Origin: Rhynochetos jubatus
Lineage: Eukaryota > Chordata > Aves > Eurypygiformes > Rhynochetidae
DNA length: 64,000 nucleotides
NCBI GenBank assembly: GCA_027574665.1
Contig: CM050650.1
Span: forward strand, 104,071,086-104,135,085
Reading direction: 5' to 3'
The notes under the pieces are model-generated. The model saw only the letters and a list, made by a program, of their open reading frames with translations, did no database searches and was not told the DNA's origin. Within the stretch, counting starts at the first letter, position 1, and every line of letters starts with the position of its first letter. Both the position numbers and the translations under genes were made by a program. Below, in pieces: positions 25,601-35,316 of this stretch.

Positions 25601-28600
25601 CCAAGAGCAGGAACAGGTTGCCCAGAGAAGTTGTGACTTCTCCAGCTGTGCGGATACGCAGAGCCAGGCTGTATGTGATCCTTGGCAGTCTGCTCAAGCT
25701 GACCCTGCTTTGAGCAGTGTGGTTGGACTAGCTGGTCTCCAGAGGTCCCTTCCAGCTGTACAGGCTGTGTGATTCTGTGAACTTTGGATGTTGAATCACT
25801 TCTTTTTCCACTGACACATGGAAAAATACTTGTAAGGTTTGAGAATACAAGCTACTCAGTTATGTATATAAACTTTAAAAAAAATTTTGAGATAGTACTT
25901 TGGAGTTTCGTGTAGACACTTACATCATAAAAATGAAATACAGAACTTCTGCACGTGTCTTGGTGCTTTAAGACCGCATCAGTACTGTACCTTCATCCTC
26001 TGTGTAACTTCAATCTTTCTACATAAAATAAGTCTCTGGTGTGGTGAGGAGTCGGCTTTCCAAAGTGTCATCTCTGCTTACTGACCTTCCTTTGACATCC
26101 ATTGCAAGGAAGCTCATTGTTCTGGGATCTGGGTCTTTTTCCACATGCTCTGTAAGAATCTAAGAAATTCCCAGCTGATTTAGAGACTGGCCCATGTAGT
26201 CAGGCAGTCTGTTTTTTGACTGTGGCAATGGGAGTTGCTCCTCAGGGAGAGCATAGCCTGGCCAGTTTCTAGGGCCCAGTTTCTACAGTCTCTTCCCCTA
26301 ACATCAAGAATCATTGTTTTGAGATATTAGAGAGTATCCATTATGGACCTGCTGTCTGAATTTGTCTAGTCCTTTCGGTGATGGTTCCCAGCATGATAAT
26401 GCTGAATGTCAGACTGATAGTTTCAGAGAAGGGTAACTTCAAGATCTCCTTCCTGAGCCGTACCTACCAGGAGATCCACTTGTAACTGTTCCAGCTGCAT
26501 TGGTGGTGGCACTGCATTGTGGGTAGTGTTTGTAGGTTAAAAAAAAATCTTTAAAAACCAATAAAAATGAATACAGAAAGGCAGCAGGCTGGTTTTGAGG
26601 GATTGGTTTTAGTATGTGACAGTTATGTGACAGCCATAGTCAAAAAGAAAGGCTGTTGTCTTAAACAGTTCAGTAGTTAGAAAACAACTTGTGGAAGTGG
26701 GAAAGGGGGGGTATTTGACCTCCTCCTCTGCTAAGGTTTATGTTCTTAAGTATGGTACCACTGAGAAGACTGTCAAGAGTGAGCTGTTCGCTCCTTTTCA
26801 GTTGAGTGAAAAGGCGCGTTGGAGGATCAGCGCCGGTGCAGGCAAGTGTAGAAGAGGAGGCTTCAGCATGGTAGGCAGAGGTTATGGTTTGACTCCTGCA
26901 ATTCTGGGATTTCTTTCAGTCCGTTTAATATCCACTAGACTTTGTGCAATGAGTTTTATCCTCTATTAGCAAAGTATGGTCTGCTTGGACATTGATGCTG
27001 TTATGCAGATTTTCCTGGCAGTCTTTCTTTTGGAGACGCCAAATAAGTAAGTGGTGGAAGTATGTCTTGAAGGTTTAGTGTATGTTTCCCCGAAGGACAG
27101 GTTGAGAGGAGAATAAATCAGTCAGAATCTGCTATGTGGTTATTGCCTTTGTATGTACCTACTGATTGCCATGGATCCATTGTGGGCCTACTGCTTCATG
27201 AAAAAGATGGAAGGAATGGTACAGTGTGTGTATGGATACTGATTTACATACAGATAGAAAGAGGGCAGGGTTTGTAAATCCTTACCTGGAGACCTGCACA
27301 CACCATCTGCGTGACACTGAAGAGAACTTTTCTAATAATTGTTCTTAAAGATATCTGCAAATCAGAATTGGGCTTAATGAAATTAAGTTTTAAAATATCC
27401 AGTAGCTTATGGCTAGATATTAACAGGATTTTATTATGAAATGATTTTGGTTCTGTTTGTTTGTTTACTGCCTGGATATTGCTTGGATATCCCAAACAGT
27501 GCAGCAAAGGGTTGGAGTGGTATCAGTGAAGTATGGATGATGTTCTAGTTTAAAAGAAGGTGTATGTATAGGTATGTCCTTTTTTACATGAACGGAAGTT
27601 CATGTATAAATGCTTATCTCCAAATAGTCTTTTGCCAATGCTGATCTTTAAGGGCACATAAAATTCAAGCTAATTGTCTGTCTGTGTATTAAATTGCTAT
27701 CTGAAAGCCACTAACAAGGTGGATTGTTTTGGTTTTTTTTAATCTGCAGATTTATGATGTGACAATGATGAAACATCATTAGTGAAGAAAGACAGGCTTG
27801 TGTATAAATTAGATCCCTGAGGTGTATTTGGGTCTTTTTCCAGTTTAAAGGCATAAAAGATTAAGGCCGTAAGAGTTATGTGCTGCTTTTACTTGGGGGC
27901 TTGCCTGTGGTAGCAAAGGTTCCTTCCCCAAAAGGCCTGAAATAGTAGTTTGAGTGAGATAATAGAAAATGAAGGACTTTTTAAACATATGAAAATTAAG
28001 TGCTTTCTAGAGGTTCTCTCCTTTTTTCTTTTTTTTTTCTTTTTTTTTTTTTTTTTTTGCTTTCTTCGGCCAGACTACTTTCTTCAGCAGCTAACTTCTT
28101 GGAGATTCTTCCATTGTATGGAAGTTTGTTGTGGATTAACTACTTTGCGGTGACAAAAAGCCAAAAAAGTTACAAATCCTAGTGTTAAACTTCTTACAGA
28201 ACTTAATTGAACAACAAAAACAAATAACGGGATTAGGCCTTTATAGACGAAAATTGAGGTTTTAGACCATTATTTACACCACAGAAGCATTAAATCCATA
28301 CAACTGTTGAGTTTGGAAAAGACCTTTAAGATCATCAAGTCCAACCATTAACCCAGCACTGCCAAATGCACCACTAGACCATGTCCTGAAGCACCACATC
28401 AACTCGTCTCTTCAGTACCTCCAGGGATGGCGACTCAACCACTTCCCTGGGCAGCCTGTTCCAGTGCCTGACAACCCTTTGGGTGAAGATGTTGGGTACT
28501 GCTTGGAGAGTTTGATAGTTTCAAGACAAAGATTTTATATAGTAAAGTATCTGTTTGAAGGTATCGTCTGTAGCTTGTCTGGTTTTGGTTTATACTATCG

Positions 28601-31600
28601 ACAGTACCAGTCTTCTGTGGGATGGGTATGGTGAGTCTGCCGCAGGGATGCAAAGTTGAAGTTAGCTGTCTATGTATTTTTAACTTCATTAAAAATAGAA
28701 AGTGTATGTTTAAATTAAATATGAGGGTTTGCTTATTACAGTCCATACTCACTTTATTCTCACAGAGGAAAAAAATATATATAGAAGCTGTTGCTTTTCT
28801 TGTGAAGCCATGAGGAATGCTGTGGTTTATGGTAAGATTAGGTGTGGGTTTGGAAGAGGTGAGCAGAGCAGTTGTGGAAGCCTGGGTCATGGTGAACCTG
28901 GCTCTTGTGTACCTACTCTGTCCCTATCCCATGAATGAGAGCTGGAAATTGCTCTGAGCTTGCTCAGCATTCCCACTTCAGATTTTTCCAGGGCTTTGCC
29001 CAGAGCTTGGATCTGTGTTTGTATCTAACCAGAGTGAAACTGAGACTAGGTTAGACCTTCCTCCTGATCCTAAAATGACCTGCTGTGTCTTCTGAGTCAG
29101 AGTAGCTGAGGCAGCTCAGATGGGAGTAGGGAAGGTGGGTGAGAAGCAAAGGTGTAGGACATAGTGGAATGGGAGAACAGGAGATGGAAATACTGAGTGA
29201 AGTGTGAAAACGGGGGCACTGGTTTACTCCTGTGAATGGTAGAGGTTGTGGGTTTCTCAAAGGTGAGGAGATACAGTACCAGTATTTTCCTATCTGGTGT
29301 TGGTGTTCAATTTGTAGGTGATGCTTCACATGTTCTAAAGCCTACGTGGACGTACTAGTGTTAAACTGTAATCAATCAAAACCTAAATGGCAAATGATAC
29401 TAATTTACACTGATGAGTTTAGCAGAAAAGGATGAAGCATAATAATAGGTGATGAATTAGCCTTCGCTCATGTTGACAACTACAATCATGATTGTTTATT
29501 ATACTTCACAATGTATTGTTTTATTTTTTAATGTAATCAAGTCACTCTGATAGACTGTCACTCTGCCATTCTTACTCGACCCTGCGAGAATCAACCAGCA
29601 ACTTCGATACTCTGCTCGGCACGCGTGCGTGCATTTCGGTCAGAGTCCCTAAACAGGCTCTCAGATCAAAATAACCAATACCAATTTTTTTTTTTTTTTT
29701 GCTTTGGTGGAGAAGGAATCAAACCTTTAATAATGTTGCAATAATTATGCTGTACATCTTACAGTCACAGTAAATTTGGAGAGCACGCTGTGGTGCACCA
29801 GTGCCACGTGTTACATTTCACAGTTGAGCCAATGTGTGCAGAGCCACAGGAAGTAGATTTGGTGAGATAAAAATAGGAACAATGAGTGCAAAGCAGGTTA
29901 ATTCTTAAGAATTTCATAATTCAGCTGGCTGTCCTGGCTGCTGTGACCCCTTCTAGCAACGACTGCCTGTTTCATTTCTGTCTACTGAGGCCCCTTAGAC
30001 TGTTCCCGAAGTGGTCTAGATTCCCTTCTTACCACGACAGAGTAAAATGGAGCCAGGAGCTCCTGCCTGCAGAAGAGCATCCAGGAGCCCCGCTGTACGC
30101 AGGGACACCCCTTCCCAGCCTCTGCAACCGAAGGTTTGGCACTCTGTGCTCAGGTGGGAAGAGCTCTTGCTGCAGTAACCCAACGTGCTCTTTCTCAAAT
30201 CGGTGCCAGTGGCACCGCACACCAAAGGTGGGGCTGCTGCTCTCCGTCGGCCACCCAGGGTCACCCCAACACCCGTTCTTTCTGTGTGTAAGTCTGTAAT
30301 TCTCATTTATGAGGGTGTTTACTTCTCTGTATAGGTTCAAGGTGCAAGTTTCCGGGGTTGGAAGGAAGTGACGTCTATGTTCAATAAAGATGATGAACAG
30401 CAGTTGCTAGCAGGATGCAAGTCTCCAAAATCCAAAGGGTGAGTAAACCCAATTGGTTTATCTGCTATTAAATTCACAAACTGGAACAGAAAATTGCTGT
30501 GCAAAGTAGCGAAGGTAGACGCTGAGAAGCAGTAGTGTTCAACTCCTGAAGTTAAACCACAGAGAGAGGTTTATGTGCATCACCAAATGATGTGTATGTT
30601 GAGCCTACAGTGAACGAGGCACGCTGTGTTAGGAAGGGGTGGATGTTGTTGATAACCTTTTTAGGTCTGTCAGGAAGAAAAGGGAATTTAGCAATAATAG
30701 CTTTTTACTGTTAAAGGGTTCTGATTAAAAGGGTCACTCACACTCTCCCCTTTTCCTGTTAATGGATTAATTATGGTTGAGTTTACAAATTCCTTTTCTA
30801 CATGCTTTACTTTCCCTTTTGAAGTCTTGTCTGCGCTGAAAAAGTTAAGTGGCGTAGCTCTATACCAGAATCTGCAAATCTTCTCTTGTTGGAGCTGAGG
30901 TGTTCGCTTGGAACAGTTCTGCTTCCAGTACGGTTAGAGCTGTTCTCAGAACAGAACAGACCTCTTCCCGGGACAGGCTATTCTGCTGTTACAAGTACAC
31001 GTGGGCTTTACCTACACGTGCGACCTAACTGCTTTGGTTACCAACAGGAAAACGTGGGCCACCTGTCAGTACAGCTGTTGCAGCCACATAGTAGCTTGGA
31101 TAAGGCTTGCTGTTGTGTTTCGTTTACAGTTTACTTTAAAATATATATATTTCAGAATGCAGGTGTACCTATGTGCATGTGTATATATATATAAACAATT
31201 TAGAATATAAATATATAAATTGCTGTTTCCATTTGAGCCTGTTCAATAGAACAAACCTGTCGTGGTTTACTCCGGCTAGCAAAATACCACAAAGCTGCTC
31301 TCACAAATCCCCCTCCCCTCCTCCAGTAGAGGGGAAGAATCGGAGGAAAAAAAATAAGGAAGCTCGTAAAATTGAGAGAAGAACTATTTACTACTAATAA
31401 TAAATAATTAAAATAGCAGAAAATAAACCATACGATACAGTATGATACAATTTCCCACCATCCACTGACCAATGCACACCCAGATGTTGAGGGATGAAAA
31501 TCAGACCCAGAGAGCCCGAGAACCACAGCCCGAGAGTGATCGCAGTTCAGATTGGAGGTTCTTGGTAGGGTAAGAAAGGTAGCAATATGAGTAGCCTTTC

Positions 31601-32427
31601 AAATGTCTCATTGAGAGAGAAATCACAACAAAGGTTTTTTTCTTGGTTTCGGGAGGGGAATTTTGGGAGCTCTTACCAGAAACACAGTACAGCTGCTTTC
31701 AAAATATTGTGCAGATCTTTATGAAAAAAATGCTGGTACCTTTAAAGTCCTAATACTGTGGACATCCACCATTGTAGGGTATAACTGCCAGGGTGGTAAC
31801 AGGTATGTGAAACCAAGGAACATAGTGAGTAATTGTTAAAGCTGGTAGTGGACAAAACGTTTTCATATTCCTTCTTCTATCCTACCTCTTGGTTTGCTTT
31901 TTGGGTGGTGGTTTGTGGTGGTGTTTTTTTCCTGAAGTTGATGGTAATGGATGTGCTGTCATAAGGCGATGACTGATTAGAATTCCTTACTGTAAATCAT
32001 AAGGAATTAATTGAATGTTTATTAATATTACATGCATTTTTAAATGAAGACACTGATCACCCTATCATTGTTATTTTCTAGAACAAACCTAAAGTTAAAG
32101 GAAGAGTTGAAGTCTGAAAAGAAGCCAGGTTTTTGGGACAGTTTGGTGATAAAGCAGAATGTCCCATCCAGGAAACCTGACGAGATTGAGGGATGGGAAC
32201 CACCACAGATTACGGCTGCTGACTCTGCCAGTGATGCAGCAACTACTTTAAGTGACTATACAGCCTGGTCAGGCTGGGAAGATGAAACCAAAGGCTCCAC
32301 AAAATACACCAACCTGGCCAGCTCAGGAAACAGTTCCAGGTGGAGTATCAAATCCGCTGGAAAGCTGGTTAGTATTAGACGTCAAAGCAAAGGTAACCTT
32401 ACTGACAACTGGGAAGAACTCGAATGA
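7571..32427 (+). CDS. TDRP: TDRP, testis development related protein (spliced gene, start to stop codon)
   Basis: The joined exons 7571-7696, 30335-30438 and 32082-32427 encode 191 residues, close to the roughly 185 of human TDRP. The optional cassette 20163-20222 raises this to 211. Family marks are the N-terminal MWKL start with an acidic EEEE run and an alanine/proline-rich segment; the block [12 protein letters not shown] with [18 protein letters not shown]; the KPGFWDSLV and [11 protein letters not shown] motifs; [15 protein letters not shown]; and the C-terminal [12 protein letters not shown] with an acidic tail. All splice junctions are GT-AG and in phase. No signal peptide or membrane segment is visible. 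In mammals the protein is linked to spermatogenesis and found in nucleus and cytoplasm of germ cells; its biochemistry is poorly known. The gene is convergent with FBXO25, as in human. Confidence 0.95.
7645..7682 (+). repeat. GCC/CCG trinucleotide-rich tract in TDRP exon 1
   Basis: Repeating GCC and CCG triplets encode the proline-alanine run of TDRP, interrupted by one cysteine codon. Likely to vary in length between individuals and species. Confidence 0.8.
9708..9813 (-). mobile_element. CR1 LINE, 3' tail fragment
   Basis: The + strand shows the complement of the avian CR1 3' end: ATAGAATCACAGAATAG, GGGTTGGAAGGGACCTTAAA, then CCACTAGACCAGGTTGCTC. About 105 bp of a 5'-truncated copy lie antisense to TDRP within its first intron. 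Confidence 0.92.
12516..12532 (+). repeat. T17 homopolymer
   Basis: Seventeen consecutive T in TDRP intron 1, in the middle of a pyrimidine-rich segment. No CR1 or other element is attached that I can recognise. Confidence 0.85.
20163..20222 (+). CDS. TDRP: TDRP candidate cassette exon (20 codons)
   Basis: This 60-base open segment encodes [21 protein letters not shown] long pyrimidine tract ending in GAG precedes it and donor GTAAATAA follows. Both ends are phase 0 and the length is a multiple of three, so it can be included or skipped without disturbing the frame between exon 1 (…APQ) and the next exon (VQGASF…). The human protein as I remember it joins those two blocks directly, so this would be an alternative form. 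Two human isoforms, TDRP1 and TDRP2, have been reported; I cannot say whether this exon underlies the difference. RNA reads are needed to confirm use. Confidence 0.55.
21481..21604 (-). mobile_element. CR1 LINE, 3' tail fragment
   Basis: Shows the complement of the CR1 3' region: ACAGAATGGTTTGGGTTGG, GGACCTTAAAGGCCATCT, CCCCCTGCAATGAGCAGGG and GTTGCTCAAAGCCCCATCCAA. A 5'-truncated copy of about 125 bp, antisense to TDRP. Confidence 0.92.
25226..25784 (+). mobile_element. CR1 LINE, internally deleted copy, sense to TDRP
   Basis: The first part (to about 25490) resembles the CR1 ORF2 region just before the reverse transcriptase core, with the block AAGGTTTCTGCAGGTACATC followed by AGTAGCAAAGAGG. 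From about 25540 it jumps to the CR1 3' end: CAGGAACAGGTTGCCCAGAG, TGCTTTGAGCAGTGTGGTTG, GGTCTCCAGAGGTCCCTTCC and the terminal GTGTGATTCTGTGA. Most of the reverse-transcriptase coding region is therefore missing, and many stops interrupt what is left. Confidence 0.85.
28022..28058 (+). repeat. T-rich simple repeat
   Basis: Runs of T broken by only two C residues, about 37 bases, in a TDRP intron. Confidence 0.85.
28297..28494 (-). mobile_element. CR1 LINE, 3' tail fragment of another subfamily
   Basis: Complement of a CR1 3' region: GACCTTTAAGATCATCAAGT, CCAACCATTAACCCAGCACT, GTACCTCCAGGGATGG, CTGGGCAGCCTGTTCCAGTG. The middle block (CAAGTCCAACCATTAAC) differs from the copies at 9708 and 39737, so it is a different CR1 subfamily, shared with 38890-39086. 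Confidence 0.88.
29685..29700 (+). repeat. T16 homopolymer
   Basis: Sixteen T in a TDRP intron next to a CpG-richer patch. It could be the poly(A) of an antisense retrocopy, but I recognise no source gene. Confidence 0.8.
30335..30438 (+). CDS. TDRP: TDRP coding exon [12 protein letters not shown]…
   Basis: The acceptor TTCTCTGTATAG opens 104 bases encoding [20 protein letters not shown] and then [14 protein letters not shown]. The exon ends with two bases (GG) of a split glycine codon before donor GTGAGT. This is the best conserved block of the protein, nearly identical to the human segment, which has LFNKDDEQHLLERCKSPKSK. The phase matches the next exon exactly. Confidence 0.95.
31140..31225. 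repeat. AT-rich low-complexity tract
   Basis: Several short (TA)n runs separated by mixed sequence. No motif beyond AT richness. Confidence 0.7.
31258..31560 (-). mobile_element. LTR fossil fragment, ERVL-like
   Basis: The + strand opens with TGTCGTGGTTTACTCCGGCT, the complement of a bird LTR 3' terminus. It continues with a GAATCGGA block and AAGCTCGTAAAATTGAGAGA, which match the 3' part of ERVL-type LTRs such as the one at 46171. Only the 3' portion is clear; the outer limit near 31560 is approximate. It is decayed, has no visible partner LTR or internal genes, and lies antisense to TDRP. Confidence 0.65.
32082..32427 (+). CDS. TDRP: TDRP last coding exon
   Basis: The acceptor TTATTTTCTAG starts the exon, whose first A completes the split glycine codon. 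It encodes 114 residues and a TGA stop at 32425-32427. The sequence runs [20 protein letters not shown], then [18 protein letters not shown], a variable acidic/serine segment, [40 protein letters not shown] and [11 protein letters not shown]. Human has SKGHLTDSPEEAE at the end, so the last residues differ but the acidic character is kept. The middle segment (about residues 120-140) is the most diverged part. Confidence 0.96.
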
Positions 32428-32702
32428 TACTGGTAACGTGAAACACTTTATAGATAAGAAGAGAAAGGTTCCATGATTTACTCGTATGTTTAAACCAAAA
32501 TCAAATCTGCTCAATATTGCACCTTTATACAGTACTTTGTTTTATTCAGATTGTTACAGATTTTTGCTCACCAGATAGTAAATTTTCTTATTACATTGTT
32601 AAATAGCTATGTTTTCCACACTGAAAAAAAAAAGTAGAGAATCTATTTTGTGCCTATATTTCACATCCAGACTCTGCAGTATGTTGGATTGTTGGTTTTA
32701 CC

Positions 32703-32721
32703 AAAAAAAAAAAAAAAAAAA
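32703..32721 (+). repeat. A19 homopolymer in the TDRP 3' UTR
   Basis: Nineteen genomic A about 275 bases after the TDRP stop. It would prime oligo-dT internally and can mimic a transcript end. Confidence 0.9.
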
Positions 32722-35135
32722 GTAATTCCTTAGTGAATGTATACACTGGTTGTAAATTTGACTGCCTTATGTAGGAACTTCCACTAGCTTGTGGTCCTGT
32801 CGTTTTTCTGGTGTTTGAGGGCCACTCAAAATGTTAGTTTTGATGCTGTCCCTTTTTAACTAGGAATACTGATCTGTCGCTTGCAGGGAGAGTGCTTATA
32901 CTTAGTAGACTGTTTTCCAAATCTTCAGCCTCAGCATATGCTTCAGCTTGTGCACACAAGATGCTCAACTGTCACAATGTGCTATACCCTGTATGAAATG
33001 GGAAAATACCATCCTGATGTAACTCCTTCCGTCACAGGATCTTCACCAACAGTCAGGTCAAATGGGTCTTCCAGAGGTTTGCTTTTTGTTTATATTGAAC
33101 ATTGTTTGACAAAGCGAAGCTTCGCAGTTTTTTAAGATGCGTATTATGCCAAAAATATAAAAATGATTGAAAATTTGGAAGGCAGCAGTGAGTAGAGTAT
33201 AAGATCTCGATATTCAGTATCTGTAGTCCTGATCTAGGGCTAAGTCGGTCCTTGTGGAAGGGCATATGTTTTCATTTTTACAATAGCTGATCCTTGTCCT
33301 ACAGACAACATTTTTGGTTTTTTTTTTTTTACTGTGTTGTTCCTTCCCCCGCTGCCACTTAAGCAGTGATTGAATTATACTCTGGCGTTTTCAGGGTGAC
33401 TGAGTAACTGAGCCATTGCGAGTATGTGCATGCACACAACTTCTGAAGCATTTTGTTATAAAGCTCTGTCTTATTAGCTACTGATATTTTATTTTTTTTG
33501 GTAAAAGAAGGTGAAGTGTTAAACTTGAGATGAAATGTATATAAGAATACTAAAAGTGCCTCTTTCTAGCTTATAGTCTCTCATTAGCAGTGTGGCTGCT
33601 GTCAGATCCAAAGGCGGTTTCTGTTTTGGTTATATGACCTACATAAATACTACTTTAACATTCATGGGGGAAAAAAAAATCAACCCAAAAGTTGCATAAG
33701 AAAGGAACAGTAGGCCTTTTCTCTCCGGATTGTTAAACTGGTATAACAGAACTGCAGGCTCGTTGACTGCCTAGCGGTGTGGCCAGTCGGAAGATCGAGT
33801 TAGCATTCCAGAGCAAATCGGTGTTTTTACAAGAGAGCAGAGGGCTTCATATAATGGATGTCTTGTAAACGTGTTTTTGCGAGGAGCTTATGCTGATGAA
33901 AAGGGATGCATGCAATTTTCTTCCCAGCTTGTACCCTGTTTCTGTTACTGCCACATTACTCCTTTCTCAGCGCTCTCTTTCTCCTCTCTCTTCCAGTTCA
34001 TATATAGTTTTCCGGCTTACAGTTCCTGCATAGCTTTATTTTTGTTTTTAGATTCCTGTTGAGATGTGCCTGGAGGGAAATTGTAGCAAAATAGTTTGGT
34101 TTTGTTGTTCTTTGTTCCCCCCTCCCTCCCCCCGTATTAATAGGATGTTAAGACACTGTTCTTAAGTTTATTTAAAAGACCGTCAGTGGTTTGTGCTACA
34201 AAATGGGATCTTGTGACTGGAAAATATATTATTAAAATTGGCATTATGTGTTAAACCCCATACTAACAGAGGAGAAAGGGTTAGTGTTTATATCTCATCA
34301 TTTAGTCCGAGTAAACTCTGTATTTGCCCTTGGCAGGTACGTACGCCGAGGTTAATTATAGGAAAGAATTCATGTTCTTGGGTAACGTATGCTGCATTTT
34401 ATAGTTTATGGGATACCCTCTAAGGCATGAGCTAGTATTTAGTTTGGTTGTTGGTGCTGACCTAAAAGAAGATCTGCTGGCAGCCCTCTATGTTTTGCTC
34501 TCAGAGATGGGCTGAGAACTTTTGATTTCCCTCCTGAAGAAACTATTTATACTGTGACCAGTAAAGTTTTTGCCTTGCACATTATACTGTCAAGTGCCTG
34601 TTTCTCACCTTGATGATGTGTTTGATGCACAGCTTAACTGCGACATTCTTCAGTTTTTAAATGGATGATAAAGAATATGCTCACGAAGACGAAGCCTGTT
34701 GTAAAACAAAATCCTATCCAAGTGGGAAATTGAGATACGTAAACTTACGGTTTAACTCCTAGCGATGGAAGTTTTGGTGTGCTTTTTAAGTGATATTTCC
34801 TTAAAGAACTATTCTAAGGATAAACATTATTGAGTTGAATATAATTTATTGTTATGCTTTAATAATGTATTTGTCTTTTGAGAACTCACTGGTGTGAGCT
34901 TTTCTTCTCTTATGTTTATAAACTTGTCTGAATTTTCAGAATGGGGTCCTCTTTTCTTTCACCTTCCTTAGATGCTTAACTGCGTTATACATTTACGGGC
35001 TTAAGCTATACACGGCTCCATGTGTGGAATAAGTGTAGAATATGTCCCTTAATATTTGTTTTGAAATTGCATTTCATTCTGTGTGAAATGGTTTGGAAGA
35101 AGGTAGCGTTGAGATTGTATGATAAGATTGCACAA

Positions 35136-35141
35136 AATAAA
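35136..35141 (+). terminator. TDRP: AATAAA polyadenylation signal, candidate for TDRP
   Basis: Exact AATAAA about 2.7 kb after the TDRP stop, followed within 20 bases by T-rich sequence. Confidence 0.4.
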
Positions 35142-35310
35142 ATATAGTTTATATTGCTTTCTCATAGCCAATCTGCATGATTGTTGGCGTGGTTTTAATG
35201 GGAATTAAAAGCTTCACGTGGCTGTAACTAGTCACTTTAAGCAAAGTTCTTTCTGAGTATTTTTATTTATTAGCATCATTTGCAAAAAGAAAAGTAGTAT
35301 TTTCCATATG

Positions 35311-35316
35311 AATAAA
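35311..35316 (+). terminator. TDRP: AATAAA polyadenylation signal, second candidate for TDRP
   Basis: Exact AATAAA followed about 35 bases on by a TTCTTTGAGATTTTTTTTTT run, which suits a downstream U-rich element. Confidence 0.4.

Larger units (their letters stand above)
20223..30334 (+). other. TDRP: TDRP intron between cassette and exon 30335
   Basis: About 10.1 kb of mostly unique AT-rich sequence. It holds CR1 fragments at 21481-21604 (-), 25226-25784 (+) and 28297-28494 (-), a T-rich run at 28022-28058 and a T16 run at 29685-29700. A short CpG-richer patch lies near 29570-29640. I see no other exon. Confidence 0.75.
30439..32081 (+). other. TDRP: TDRP last intron
   Basis: About 1.6 kb. 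It contains an AT microsatellite-like stretch at about 31140-31225 and an antisense LTR fossil fragment from 31258. The rest is unique. Confidence 0.8.

Noticed and set aside
25501-25713. 70-codon + strand frame
   Set aside because: It lies within the CR1 copy at 25226-25784 and runs across its 3' UTR-like tail; not a gene.
29886-30299. 137-codon + strand frame just before the TDRP exon at 30335
   Set aside because: Cysteine/proline/serine-rich translation without a motif; the true exon starts at 30335 in another context.
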